A stretch of DNA of 12,205 bases. It comes from Acidobacteriota bacterium. GTDB lineage: Bacteria; Acidobacteriota; Terriglobia; Bryobacterales; JACQDG01. The notes under the pieces were generated by a model. The model was not told the DNA's origin. It did not search any database and worked only from the letters and a program-made list of their open reading frames with translations. Shown here one piece after another: positions 1-6,528 of this stretch (position 1 is the first letter of the stretch; each line of letters opens with the position of its first letter). The position numbers and the translations under genes were made by a program. Location: contig JACQDI010000380.1 in the NCBI GenBank assembly GCA_016201195.1, positions 1 through 12,205 on the forward strand, in the 5' to 3' direction.

Positions 1-606
1 CTGCTCGTGAGCCGCGAGTTTCGCGGGCGGCGGGTGCTGCGCTCGATCCTGCTCATCCCCATGCTGCTGCCGCCGGTAGTGGTGGCGGTGATCTGGCGGC
101 TGATCCTGAATCCCGAGTTCGGAGTGCTGAACGGGACGCTCCGCTCGCTGGGATTCAATACTGCCAAGCTCACTTGGGCGGCGTCGGAGAAGACGGCCAT
201 GCTCTCGGTGATCCTGGTCGACGTGTGGCAGTGGACGCCGTTCATGTTCCTGCTGCTGCTGGCTGGGTTGCAAGGGCTGCCGGTTGAGCCCTTCGAGGCG
301 GCGGTGGTGGACGGGGCGTCGGGCTGGCAAGTGTTCCGACGCCTGACGCTGCCGATGCTGCGCCCCGTGATCGCCATCGCAGTGCTGCTGCGCGGGATGG
401 ATCTGCTGCGGGTTTTCGACCAGATTTTCATCCTGACGCAGGGCGGGCCGGGGTTCGCCACCGAGACGGTGACCCTTTACATCTACCGGACCGCTTTCCG
501 GTTCTACAACTTCGGCTACGCGGCGGCGATGTCGTTTGTGCTGCTGGTGGCGACCACGCTCATCGCCCGGGCGTTTCTCCGGGTGCTGAAACAGCAACCC
601 GCATGA
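1..606 (+). CDS. CUT1 sugar ABC transporter permease (MalF/UgpA-type), 5'-truncated
   Basis: Inner-membrane permease subunit of a carbohydrate-uptake class 1 ABC importer. The reading frame is open from base 1, and about 200 residues are visible against roughly 290 usual for the family, so the N-terminus lies outside the window; the GTG at base 7 is unlikely to be the true start. Several hydrophobic membrane segments are seen (for example around bases 43-110, 205-270 and 520-580). The cytoplasmic EAA loop that docks on the ATPase is clear at about bases 295-360, reading EAAVVDG followed by LTLPMLRP. Its stop overlaps the next permease start (ATGA), indicating translational coupling. The family is secure; the substrate is not readable, and the binding protein is presumably upstream of the window. 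Confidence 0.9.
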   Translation: MLVSREFRGRRVLRSILLIPMLLPPVVVAVIWRLILNPEFGVLNGTLRSLGFNTAKLTWAASEKTAMLSVILVDVWQWTPFMFLLLLAGLQGLPVEPFEAAVVDGASGWQVFRRLTLPMLRPVIAIAVLLRGMDLLRVFDQIFILTQGGPGFATETVTLYIYRTAFRFYNFGYAAAMSFVLLVATTLIARAFLRVLKQQPA

Positions 607-1418
607 GGTGGATCGAAAAGATCGGCGGAGCAGCGCTGCTGGCTGTGGCGGCGACGACGACGCTGTTTCCGGTTTACTGGCTGGCCACGCTGTCCCTGAA
701 GCGCGAGGTCGACCAGTTCGCCGTGCCCCCTATCTGGTTTCGTTTCACGCCCACGCTGGCGCACTACTACGATGTCTTTTGGGTGCGGCCCTTTGGGGCC
801 TACCTGTGGCACAGCACGATCGCCGCCGGGGTCTCGACGCTTCTCGCGCTCGCCGTCGGCACTGCTGCGGCCTATTCGCTGGCGCGGTTTCCGCGGCCCG
901 GGGTGGCTTTCTGGATTCTCTCAACGCGCATGTTTCCGCCCATCGTCAGCATCATCCCGCTGTTCCTGATGCTGCGCTGGGTGAATTTGCTCAACTCGAT
1001 CGCCGCCCTGGTGGTGCTCTACACCGCCTTCAACCTGCCGTTCGTGGTGTGGATGATGCGGGGGTTCTTCGAAGAGCTGCCCGCGGATCTTGAAGAAGCG
1101 GCCATGCTTGACGGCCAGACGCGACTGGGCGCGCTGTGGAAGGTCGTGCTGCCGCTGGTTCGGCCGGGCCTGGCCGCCACCGCTGCCTTCTGCCTGGTGA
1201 TCGGGTGGAATGAGTTTCTTTTTGCTCTCATCGTGGCCCAGACCGACGTCGCGATGACGCTGCCCGTTGGCATTGCCGGGCGCGTAACCCAGTACGAGAT
1301 CAAGTGGGGCGCGATGAGCGCGGCCGGGGTGGTGGCCATGTTACCGGTGTTTGTGTTCGCCTCGTTCTTGCAGAAATATCTGGTGCGGGGCCTGTCGCTC
1401 GGAGCCGTAAAAGGATGA
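603..1418 (+). CDS. CUT1 sugar ABC transporter permease (MalG/UgpE-type)
   Basis: Second membrane subunit of the class 1 importer, 271 aa, full length for the MalG-type family. It starts at an ATG overlapping the stop of the first permease (ATGA at 603-606) and has no clear Shine-Dalgarno of its own, so it is probably coupled. An N-terminal membrane segment lies near residues 8-30. The family-typical STRMFPP stretch is at about 107-113. The EAA loop is at 165-184: EAAMLDG followed by VVLP. Several further hydrophobic helices run to the C-terminus. Its own stop overlaps the ATPase start in the same ATGA fashion. The two permeases and the MalK-like ATPase form one importer; candidate substrates include disaccharides, polyols or glycerol phosphates, and the sequence does not choose among them. 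Confidence 0.95.
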   Translation: MRWIEKIGGAALLAVAATTTLFPVYWLATLSLKREVDQFAVPPIWFRFTPTLAHYYDVFWVRPFGAYLWHSTIAAGVSTLLALAVGTAAAYSLARFPRPGVAFWILSTRMFPPIVSIIPLFLMLRWVNLLNSIAALVVLYTAFNLPFVVWMMRGFFEELPADLEEAAMLDGQTRLGALWKVVLPLVRPGLAATAAFCLVIGWNEFLFALIVAQTDVAMTLPVGIAGRVTQYEIKWGAMSAAGVVAMLPVFVFASFLQKYLVRGLSLGAVKG

Positions 1419-2494
1419 TCCGCATCCAGCTCGAACATCTCGACAAGCACTTCGGGGCCACGCACGTGCTGTGCGACTTCTCGCTGGACATCAACCCTGG
1501 CGAGTTTCTCGTGCTGCTGGGGCCGTCCGGATGCGGCAAAACGACGTGCTTGCGGACAGTGGCCGGGCTCGAACAGCCGGACGCGGGATGCGTCCTGCTT
1601 GATGACCGTGACGTGACCCAACTGGAGCCGCGCGACCGGGACATGGCCATGGTCTTCCAGAGCTATGCGCTCTACCCGCACCTGGACGTGTTCGAGAACA
1701 TCGCCTTCCCGCTGCGGGTTCGGAAGCTGGCGGTGAGTTACGTCGAGCGGCGGGTGAAGGAAGCGGCCGAACGGCTGGGCTTGGCCGCACTTCTGCGACG
1801 CCGGCCGCGCGAGCTCTCGGGCGGCCAACGACAGCGCGTGGCCCTGGCGCGGGCCATCGTCCGCCAGCCAAACGCGTTCCTGTTTGACGAGCCGCTGTCG
1901 AACCTCGACGCCAAGCTCCGCGTGGAGATGCGCGCCGAGCTGAAGCGCCTGCAGCACGATCTGGGCGTCACCTCGCTCTACGTGACCCACGACCAGGCCG
2001 AGGCGATGACCCTGGGCCGGCGCCTGGCGGTGATGAAGGACGGCGTCCTCGAGCAGATCGGCCCGCCCGAGGAAGTCTACTCCCGCCCGGCAAATTTGTT
2101 TGTTGCTGGATTTCTAGGCAACCCCTCGATGAATTTCTTCCCCGGGCGGGTGGACGCCGCCGCCCGCGCCTTTGCTTCCGAGGGGATCGCCGTCGACTTG
2201 AGCCCCGAGCCGATGGCGCGCCTCACGGACGGCGCTTCGGTTACACTCGGAGTACGGCCCGAGAATGTGGAGCTGGACCGCCAGCCGCGCGACGGCTGGA
2301 TTCCCGGGCGCGTGTACGTGAGCGAAGCCATGGGAAACGAGAACCTGGTCGTGGTGCGGGTGGGCGAGCATTCCCTGACTTGCCGCGCGGCGCCGGAAAT
2401 GCAGCTCGACTTTGAGTCTCCCGTATGGGTCCGGTTCCGTCCCGACCGCCTCCATTTCTTCGATACCTCGACCACGAAAGCGCTGTGGCCATGA
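1415..2494 (+). CDS. CUT1 sugar ABC transporter ATP-binding protein (MalK/UgpC-type)
   Basis: Cytoplasmic ATPase, 359 aa, that energises the preceding permease pair. Walker A is GPSGCGKTT at residues 36-44, the Q-loop glutamine is Q82, the signature LSGGQ is at 134-138, Walker B is FLFDEP at 155-160 with catalytic E159, and the switch histidine is H192. A C-terminal TOBE-type regulatory region follows from about residue 240, with the GVRPENV stretch typical of MalK/UgpC proteins. I chose the ATG at 1415 because it overlaps the permease stop (ATGA), is preceded by AAAGG, and begins directly with the canonical MIRIQLEHLDKHF domain start. The frame is open further upstream to 1304, but that extension would lie inside the permease gene. 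All key ATPase residues are present. Confidence 0.95.
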   Translation: MIRIQLEHLDKHFGATHVLCDFSLDINPGEFLVLLGPSGCGKTTCLRTVAGLEQPDAGCVLLDDRDVTQLEPRDRDMAMVFQSYALYPHLDVFENIAFPLRVRKLAVSYVERRVKEAAERLGLAALLRRRPRELSGGQRQRVALARAIVRQPNAFLFDEPLSNLDAKLRVEMRAELKRLQHDLGVTSLYVTHDQAEAMTLGRRLAVMKDGVLEQIGPPEEVYSRPANLFVAGFLGNPSMNFFPGRVDAAARAFASEGIAVDLSPEPMARLTDGASVTLGVRPENVELDRQPRDGWIPGRVYVSEAMGNENLVVVRVGEHSLTCRAAPEMQLDFESPVWVRFRPDRLHFFDTSTTKALWP

Positions 2495-3969
2495 CCGCGC
2501 CGCTGCTGGCAGGCCGCGGCATTCGCAAATCGTTCGGGGCTGCGCCCGTGCTGCGGGACGTGACCTTCGAGGTCCGCCCGGGCGAGGTGCACGTTCTGAT
2601 CGGGGCCAACGGGGCTGGGAAATCCACGCTGGTAAAGATCCTTTACGGCGCCCTGCGGCCCGAGCTCGGCGACCTGTACTGGAAAGACACGCACATTCCC
2701 GGCGGCGACCTGCGTCACACGGCGGCTCGCGGGGTGGCCTACATCCCGCAGGAGATTGAGGTCATCCCGCATCTTTCGCTCACCGAGAATTTGTTCCTGG
2801 GAAACCCGGTCCGCCGAGCCGGCTGGCTGGTGGACCACACGGCCCAGGCCGCAGCCGCGGCGTCGGTTCTGGCGCGCGTCGGGATCCGGCGCGATCTGGA
2901 GACGAAGGCGCGGGATCTTTCGGTGGCCGAGCAGCAGTTGTTGATGATCGGCCGCGCCCTAGTGCGGCGCGTGGAGGTCGTCATCCTCGACGAGCCGACC
3001 GCCTCGCTGGCGCCGGCAGAGGTGGAGAACCTGTTCGCCGTGATCCGGCAACTGCGCGAGTCCGGCGTGGGGATCCTTTACATTAGCCACAGGCTGGACG
3101 AGATCCGGCGGATCGGGGACCGCGTGTCGGTGCTGCGGGGCGGGGCGCTGGTGTTCACCGGACCGGCAAGCACGCCCAAGCAGGACCTGATCCGCCAGAT
3201 GATCGGCCATGACGTAGAACCCGGGCAGGCCAGGATGCCGGTCACCGCCGCACCTGCCCTGGAACTGCGCCACGGAAATCTGGGCGCCCGATTCCGAGAT
3301 GTTTCCTTCACCGCCTACAGCGGCGAGGTACTGGCCTTTACGGGGCTCATCGGCGCTGGGCGCACCTCCCTGGCACGGGCCTTGTTCGGCGCCGAGCCGG
3401 GTTTCATCGGCGAGTTGCGGGTCCACGGCGAGGTGGCCCGCTTCGACTCGCCGCAACAGGCCATCGCTCGCGGCCTCGCTTTGCTGACCGAGAACCCCAA
3501 GGAGCAGGGCCTGGTTCTGACCGCCGACGTGGCCACGAACATCTCGCTGCCTAACGCCTCGCATTTTTCGCGCTGGGCCTGGCTTGACCACCGCAAGGAG
3601 ACGGCCGTGACCACCGACTACGCCCGCAAGCTGGCGGTCGATCCGCCCGACGTGAGGCGATTGGTACGCCTGCTGAGCGGCGGCAACCAGCAGAAGGTCG
3701 TCATCGCCCGCTGGCTGCTCAGCGGCGCGCGGATCCTGCTGTTCGACGAGCCGACGCGCGGCATCGACATCGGCGCCAAGGAACAAGTCTACGACTGGAT
3801 CCGGCGGCTGGCTGGGGAGGGAAAGACGGTGCTGCTGTTTTCTTCGGAGACCGAGGAGGTGCTACGGCTGGCCGACCGCATCCTGGTGATGCGCTTGGGC
3901 CATATCACCGCCGAGTTTCCGGCAGCGGAGGCAACCGAGGAGAAGATCCTGAGGGCGGCGTTCTCGTAA
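2491..3969 (+). CDS. CUT2 sugar ABC transporter ATP-binding protein with two ABC domains (RbsA/MglA/IatA-type)
   Basis: Cytoplasmic ATPase of a ribose/inositol-type importer, 492 aa, with two fused ABC domains. Domain 1 has Walker A GANGAGKS (residues 38-45), signature LSVAEQQ (143-149), Walker B VILDEP (164-169) and H200. Domain 2 has a degenerate Walker A GLIGAGRT (285-292, R instead of K), signature LSGGNQQK (395-402) and Walker B LLFDEP (416-421), with FSSETEE where the switch histidine would be. An intact first site and a degenerate second site are normal for this family. The ATG at 2491 overlaps the previous stop (ATGA); the upstream in-frame extension to 2425 lies inside the CUT1 ATPase. 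In an inositol locus the closest functional analogue is IatA of the Caulobacter inositol transporter, an inference from context. Confidence 0.94.
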   Translation: MTAPLLAGRGIRKSFGAAPVLRDVTFEVRPGEVHVLIGANGAGKSTLVKILYGALRPELGDLYWKDTHIPGGDLRHTAARGVAYIPQEIEVIPHLSLTENLFLGNPVRRAGWLVDHTAQAAAAASVLARVGIRRDLETKARDLSVAEQQLLMIGRALVRRVEVVILDEPTASLAPAEVENLFAVIRQLRESGVGILYISHRLDEIRRIGDRVSVLRGGALVFTGPASTPKQDLIRQMIGHDVEPGQARMPVTAAPALELRHGNLGARFRDVSFTAYSGEVLAFTGLIGAGRTSLARALFGAEPGFIGELRVHGEVARFDSPQQAIARGLALLTENPKEQGLVLTADVATNISLPNASHFSRWAWLDHRKETAVTTDYARKLAVDPPDVRRLVRLLSGGNQQKVVIARWLLSGARILLFDEPTRGIDIGAKEQVYDWIRRLAGEGKTVLLFSSETEEVLRLADRILVMRLGHITAEFPAAEATEEKILRAAFS

Positions 3970-3974
3970 GGAGG
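3968..3974 (+). promoter_or_regulatory. Strong Shine-Dalgarno overlapping the RbsA-type gene stop codon
   Basis: AAGGAGG is a near-perfect anti-16S match and shares bases with the TAA stop (3967-3969) of the ATPase. It is the strongest ribosome site in an operon whose other genes mostly rely on ATGA overlap. Only 3 nt separate it from the first GTG at 3978, which is short. The next in-frame GTG at 3999 is 24 nt away, so 3978 is the more plausible start. Confidence 0.7.
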
Positions 3975-4001
3975 ATCGTGGATCGTAGATCGTGGATCGT
4001 G
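3974..4001 (+). repeat. 4 x 7-bp tandem repeat (GATCGTG) across a start codon
   Basis: Four consecutive heptamers read GATCGTG, GATCGTA, GATCGTG, GATCGTG. The array begins on the last base of the Shine-Dalgarno and runs through the first eight codons of the CUT2 permease. Units 1, 3 and 4 each contain a GTG (3978, 3992, 3999); those at 3978 and 3999 are in frame. Because 7 is not a multiple of 3, gain or loss of a unit would move the 3978 start out of frame. Confidence 0.85.
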
Positions 4002-4928
4002 GGGACCGTCCGGCGCTTTGGACCCCTGCTAGGGCTATTGATCCTGTCGGCGGTGCTCAGCGTTGTGTCTCCCTACTTCCTGACCTGGGACAACATCCTG
4101 AACATCTTCCGCCAGAGCGCGGTAAACGGGCTGCTGGCCCTCGGGCAGCTACTTGTGATACTTACGGCAGGGATCGACCTGTCGGTGGGCTCCATCCTCG
4201 GGCTGTCGACGGTGGTCTTTGCCATGACCGTCAAGTCGGGCTGGCCGACAGGGGTAGCTTTCGCGGCGGCTCTGAGCTGCGGGCTGGCGCTCGGGCTGAT
4301 CAACGGCTTCTTGCTCACCGGCCTGAAGCTGCCGCACCCGTTTGTGTCAACGCTGGGGATGATGAACGTGGCGCGCGGGGGGGCGATGCTGCTCTCCGGC
4401 GGCTTCCCCATTCCGGACCTGCCGCCTTCGGCCCGCTACCCGGGGGCGGGATCGGTGGCTGGGATTCCGGCGCCGGTAGTGGTGATGCTGGCGACTTGCG
4501 GCGTGTTCGCCTTTCTGCTGCGCCAAACGGTGTTCGGGCGCGACGTCTACGCCATCGGCGGCAATCCGGAGGCTTCGCGGCTTGCGGGCATCCCGGTCGC
4601 CGCCCGGCTCAACGCCGTCTACGGCCTCTCCGGGCTGCTGGCCGGGCTCGCCGCGTTGCTGCTCGCCGGGCGCATGAACGCCGGCTTCCCGCTGGCCGGC
4701 GCCGGCGCCGAGCTTGATTCGATCGCCGCCGTTATTATCGGCGGGGCGAGCTTTTTCGGCGGCGTCGGAACCGTGTTCGGCACCCTCATCGGCGCTTTGA
4801 TCATTGCCGTGCTGCGCAACGGGTTGAATCTGCTCAACGTTTCCTCGCACTGGCAGATGATCGTCATCGGGACGGTTATCATCTGGGCGGTGTGGGTGGA
4901 CGTGCTGCGCCGCCGCGGCGCGCGTTAG
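3978..4928 (+). CDS. CUT2 sugar ABC transporter permease (RbsC/IatP-type)
   Basis: Inner-membrane permease of the ribose/inositol-type importer, 316 aa, normal family length. Family signatures are LTAGIDLSVGS (residues 62-72), the AIGGNPEASRLAGI segment (192-205) and the glycine-rich GGASFFGGVGTVFGT stretch (255-269). About eight to ten hydrophobic segments are visible. I take GTG 3978 as the start because it follows AAGGAGG, although the 3-nt gap is short; GTG 3999 would remove seven residues and leave the first membrane helix (about 14-33) intact. The start region lies in a 4 x 7-bp tandem repeat. The gene is nine bases downstream of its ATPase. Its binding protein is not next but resumes at 5608, beyond an antisense toxin-antitoxin pair whose toxin stop is only one base away. 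Inositol as substrate is inferred from the neighbouring iol genes. Confidence 0.93.
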   Translation: MDRRSWIVGTVRRFGPLLGLLILSAVLSVVSPYFLTWDNILNIFRQSAVNGLLALGQLLVILTAGIDLSVGSILGLSTVVFAMTVKSGWPTGVAFAAALSCGLALGLINGFLLTGLKLPHPFVSTLGMMNVARGGAMLLSGGFPIPDLPPSARYPGAGSVAGIPAPVVVMLATCGVFAFLLRQTVFGRDVYAIGGNPEASRLAGIPVAARLNAVYGLSGLLAGLAALLLAGRMNAGFPLAGAGAELDSIAAVIIGGASFFGGVGTVFGTLIGALIIAVLRNGLNLLNVSSHWQMIVIGTVIIWAVWVDVLRRRGAR

Positions 4929-4929
4929 C

Positions 4930-5340
4930 TCAGATCAGGGGCCGGAAGCCTTCCTGAGCGAAGTGCCGGTCGTTGGTGAAGACCTCGATGATCGATTCGC
5001 CGCGCATCGCGCTCATCGAGATGCAATCGACCAGGCTGTAACCCTTGTCGAGACGCCGCTCGAAAAGGTCGAGCCCGCGCAGGAAGCTGGCGCGGGATTG
5101 CGGGATGACGGTTACGTCTTCATCATTCAGAACACTGCGCACCAGGCGGACCGCGAGCTTGCGGAAATATGGTCCTCGGGACGACAAGTGGGCCAGAAAC
5201 TCGGTGAGGACCTCATCGGTGGTCACTAAATGGGGCCTTCCAATCTCCGCACCCACGCGCAGCACTGCCCAGGTCCAAGGGTCGTCCGGAAGGGTCATGG
5301 CCACCCAATAGAAGGTATCCGCGAAGACGACCTTCTTCAT
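4930..5340 (-). CDS. PIN-domain ribonuclease toxin (VapC-like)
   Basis: Small 136-aa PIN-domain protein, probably the RNA-cleaving toxin of a type II toxin-antitoxin pair. The start of strand 1 reads VVFADTFYW with D8. Further candidate metal-binding acids are E43 or E47 in TDEVLTEFLAH, D105 in SLVDCISMS, and D124 in the terminal FTNDRHFAQEGF motif. This order (D, E, D, ND.HF) is that of intact PIN nucleases, so the site looks functional. The ATG overlaps the stop of the 67-aa upstream partner (ATGA at 5337-5340), the typical antitoxin-first coupling. It is antisense to the transporter genes, and its stop lies one base from the permease stop. The RNA target cannot be inferred. A role other than TA toxin is possible but less likely given the coupled partner. 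Confidence 0.85.
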   Translation of the reverse strand: MKKVVFADTFYWVAMTLPDDPWTWAVLRVGAEIGRPHLVTTDEVLTEFLAHLSSRGPYFRKLAVRLVRSVLNDEDVTVIPQSRASFLRGLDLFERRLDKGYSLVDCISMSAMRGESIIEVFTNDRHFAQEGFRPLI

Positions 5341-5540
5341 CGCTTCACAGGTTTCTTTGGAGATCCGTAAAGATAGTGATCGAGGTTATCCAAAAGATCC
5401 GCTGGGAGCTTAGCCCACTCTTCGGGAGGTACTTCGCGGGCCAGTTCCTGGAACTCTCGCCTCATCCTGAGCACCGTCGGCTCGGGTTCGGTTGCAGCCA
5501 GTCTGGTTGGCGCCGGCTGGCGGCGGGCCTGCTTTCTCAT
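5337..5540 (-). CDS. Putative antitoxin partner of the PIN-domain protein (67 aa)
   Basis: Small protein just upstream of, and overlapping by ATGA, the PIN gene, so it is the expected antitoxin. The N-terminal third is basic and proline-rich (MRKQARRQPAPTR). A charged helix-like stretch follows (about residues 25-39), then a tryptophan-containing segment ending in NLDHYLYGSPKK (52-63). I do not recognise an AbrB, RHH or Phd DNA-binding fold. The conserved-looking C-terminal block (PPEEWAKLPADLL and the LDHYLYG end) is familiar to me from small proteins next to PIN toxins, by memory only. The ATG at 5540 was chosen because a TATACT box sits 7 nt upstream; the frame is open much further, but that would run antisense through the binding-protein gene. 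A shorter start at residue 26 is possible. Confidence 0.65.
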   Translation of the reverse strand: MRKQARRQPAPTRLAATEPEPTVLRMRREFQELAREVPPEEWAKLPADLLDNLDHYLYGSPKKPVKR

Positions 5541-5547
5541 ACGCACA

Positions 5548-5553
5548 AGTATA
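5548..5553 (-). promoter_or_regulatory. Candidate -10 box (TATACT) of the PIN toxin-antitoxin operon
   Basis: Read on the - strand this is TATACT, five of six bases of the sigma-70 -10 consensus, in otherwise GC-rich DNA. Seven bases separate it from the antitoxin ATG, so a transcript starting at normal distance would begin at or very near the A of the ATG. No Shine-Dalgarno is visible there, which fits a leaderless mRNA. No good -35 hexamer is evident at 16-18 bp. Confidence 0.4.
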
Positions 5554-5571
5554 GCACCGCTGCTGTGATAC
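5549..5571. promoter_or_regulatory. Imperfect 23-bp dyad overlapping the TA promoter; possible operator
   Basis: The sequence begins GTAT and ends ATAC with an inner CA/TG pair also matching; about seven of eleven half-site positions are symmetric. It overlaps the TATACT box, where an antitoxin autorepressor would be expected to bind. The symmetry is modest and may be chance. The same 67-bp gap must also carry any local promoter for the binding-protein gene. Confidence 0.25.
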
Positions 5572-5596
5572 GCTGGTCGATGTGCTCGATCCTCGC

Positions 5597-5601
5597 GGAG
5601 G
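5597..5601 (+). promoter_or_regulatory. Shine-Dalgarno fixing a TTG start for the sugar-binding lipoprotein
   Basis: GGAGG lies 6 nt before the TTG at 5608, ideal spacing. Nearby ATG (5580) and GTG (5582, 5601) codons are in other frames, and the TTG is followed at once by a lipoprotein signal peptide. This supports the rare TTG as the real start. Confidence 0.7.
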
Positions 5602-5607
5602 TGGTCG

Positions 5608-6528
5608 TTGATCGCAAGGCTCGCCTGCGTCTGCCTGCTGCTCGTTTCCTTCGGTTGTAATCGCGCGCCATCTTCGGGCAAGCCGCGCGTCGCCGTGGTG
5701 CTGAAGGCGCTCGACAGCGAGTTCTGGCTGGCCGTCAAGCGCGGCGCCGAGGAAGGGGCGGCGGGGAAGGCGGAACTGGGCATCGTGGCGCCGGATCGGG
5801 AGATCAACATCGACCAGCAGGTGTCCATGATCGAGGACCAGGTGTCGCGCGGCGTGGCGGCGATAGTGCTGGCCCCGGGCGCTTCGGCCCAGGTCATCCC
5901 GCCGCTCGAAAAGGCAGCCGCCAAGGGCATCCCCGTCATCATCGTGGACACCGACGTGGACTGGCCCAAGAAGATCACCTATGTAGGCACCAATAATTAC
6001 GAGGGAGGCAGGCTGGCCGGGCAGTACCTGGTCACGGAGATCTCCGGCAAGGCGCAGGTGGCGCTGATCACCGGCCTCCCCGGGGAAGAAACCCACGAGC
6101 AGCGCAAGCGCGGGTTCAAGGATGTGGTGCTGGCCGAGACGCGGTTGCAACTGGTGGCCGAGCAGCCAGCCAACAGCGAGCGGGCGCTGGGCATGAATGT
6201 CATGGAGAACATTCTGACCGCCCGGCCCGACGTGGAGGCGGTCTTCGCCACCAGCGACCAGATGGCGCTGGGGGCGCTCGAGGCGATCCGGACGCGGCGG
6301 TCCGGCAAGCCCATCAAGCTGGTCAGCTTCGATGCGGGCAGCGAGGTGCTCCGGCTGATCCGCGAGGGCAAGGTGGACGCGGTGGTCGCGCAACGGCCGT
6401 TCCAGATGGGGAAGCGCGGTGTGGAGGCGGCGCTGCAAGCGATCGCCGGGCAGAAGGTGGACCCGGTCATCGACACCGGCACTCTGCTGGTGACCAGGGA
6501 AAACGTCGAGTCCTTCAAGGCGGAATGA
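5608..6528 (+). CDS. CUT2 ABC transporter substrate-binding lipoprotein (RbsB/IbpA-type)
   Basis: Substrate-binding protein, 306 aa, of the periplasmic binding protein family used by ribose, galactose and inositol CUT2 importers. It begins at TTG with GGAGG 6 nt upstream. A short hydrophobic signal peptide ends in a lipobox-like SFGC with C17, so the mature protein is probably membrane-anchored. The mature part starts with PRVAVVLKALDSEFW, typical of strand 1 and the sugar-contacting loop. Later come IVLAPGAS, GIPVIIVDTDVDW, TYVGTNNYEGGRLAG, FATSDQMALGALEAI and KLVSFDAGSE, matching the family's two-lobe core in order. It should pair with the RbsA/RbsC-type genes at 2491-4928, from which the antisense PIN module separates it. 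It overlaps the next gene by ATGA and heads the iol cluster. Inositol is the likely ligand from context. Confidence 0.9.
   Translation: MIARLACVCLLLVSFGCNRAPSSGKPRVAVVLKALDSEFWLAVKRGAEEGAAGKAELGIVAPDREINIDQQVSMIEDQVSRGVAAIVLAPGASAQVIPPLEKAAAKGIPVIIVDTDVDWPKKITYVGTNNYEGGRLAGQYLVTEISGKAQVALITGLPGEETHEQRKRGFKDVVLAETRLQLVAEQPANSERALGMNVMENILTARPDVEAVFATSDQMALGALEAIRTRRSGKPIKLVSFDAGSEVLRLIREGKVDAVVAQRPFQMGKRGVEAALQAIAGQKVDPVIDTGTLLVTRENVESFKAE

Noticed and set aside
1019..1990. Long - strand open frame (323 codons) across the permease/ATPase junction
   Set aside because: It lies antisense to two clear ABC genes and shows no motif or plausible start context; this is typical GC-rich shadow coding.
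4929..5607. Transposon or integron-type mobile element carrying the PIN module
   Set aside because: I found no transposase, terminal inverted repeats or matching direct repeats at the edges (checked by eye only). The same applies to 9332-10078.
5541..5978. N-terminal extension of the putative antitoxin to 213 aa
   Set aside because: It would run antisense through the binding-protein gene and its signal peptide. The promoter-like TATACT and ATG at 5540 support the 67-aa form.
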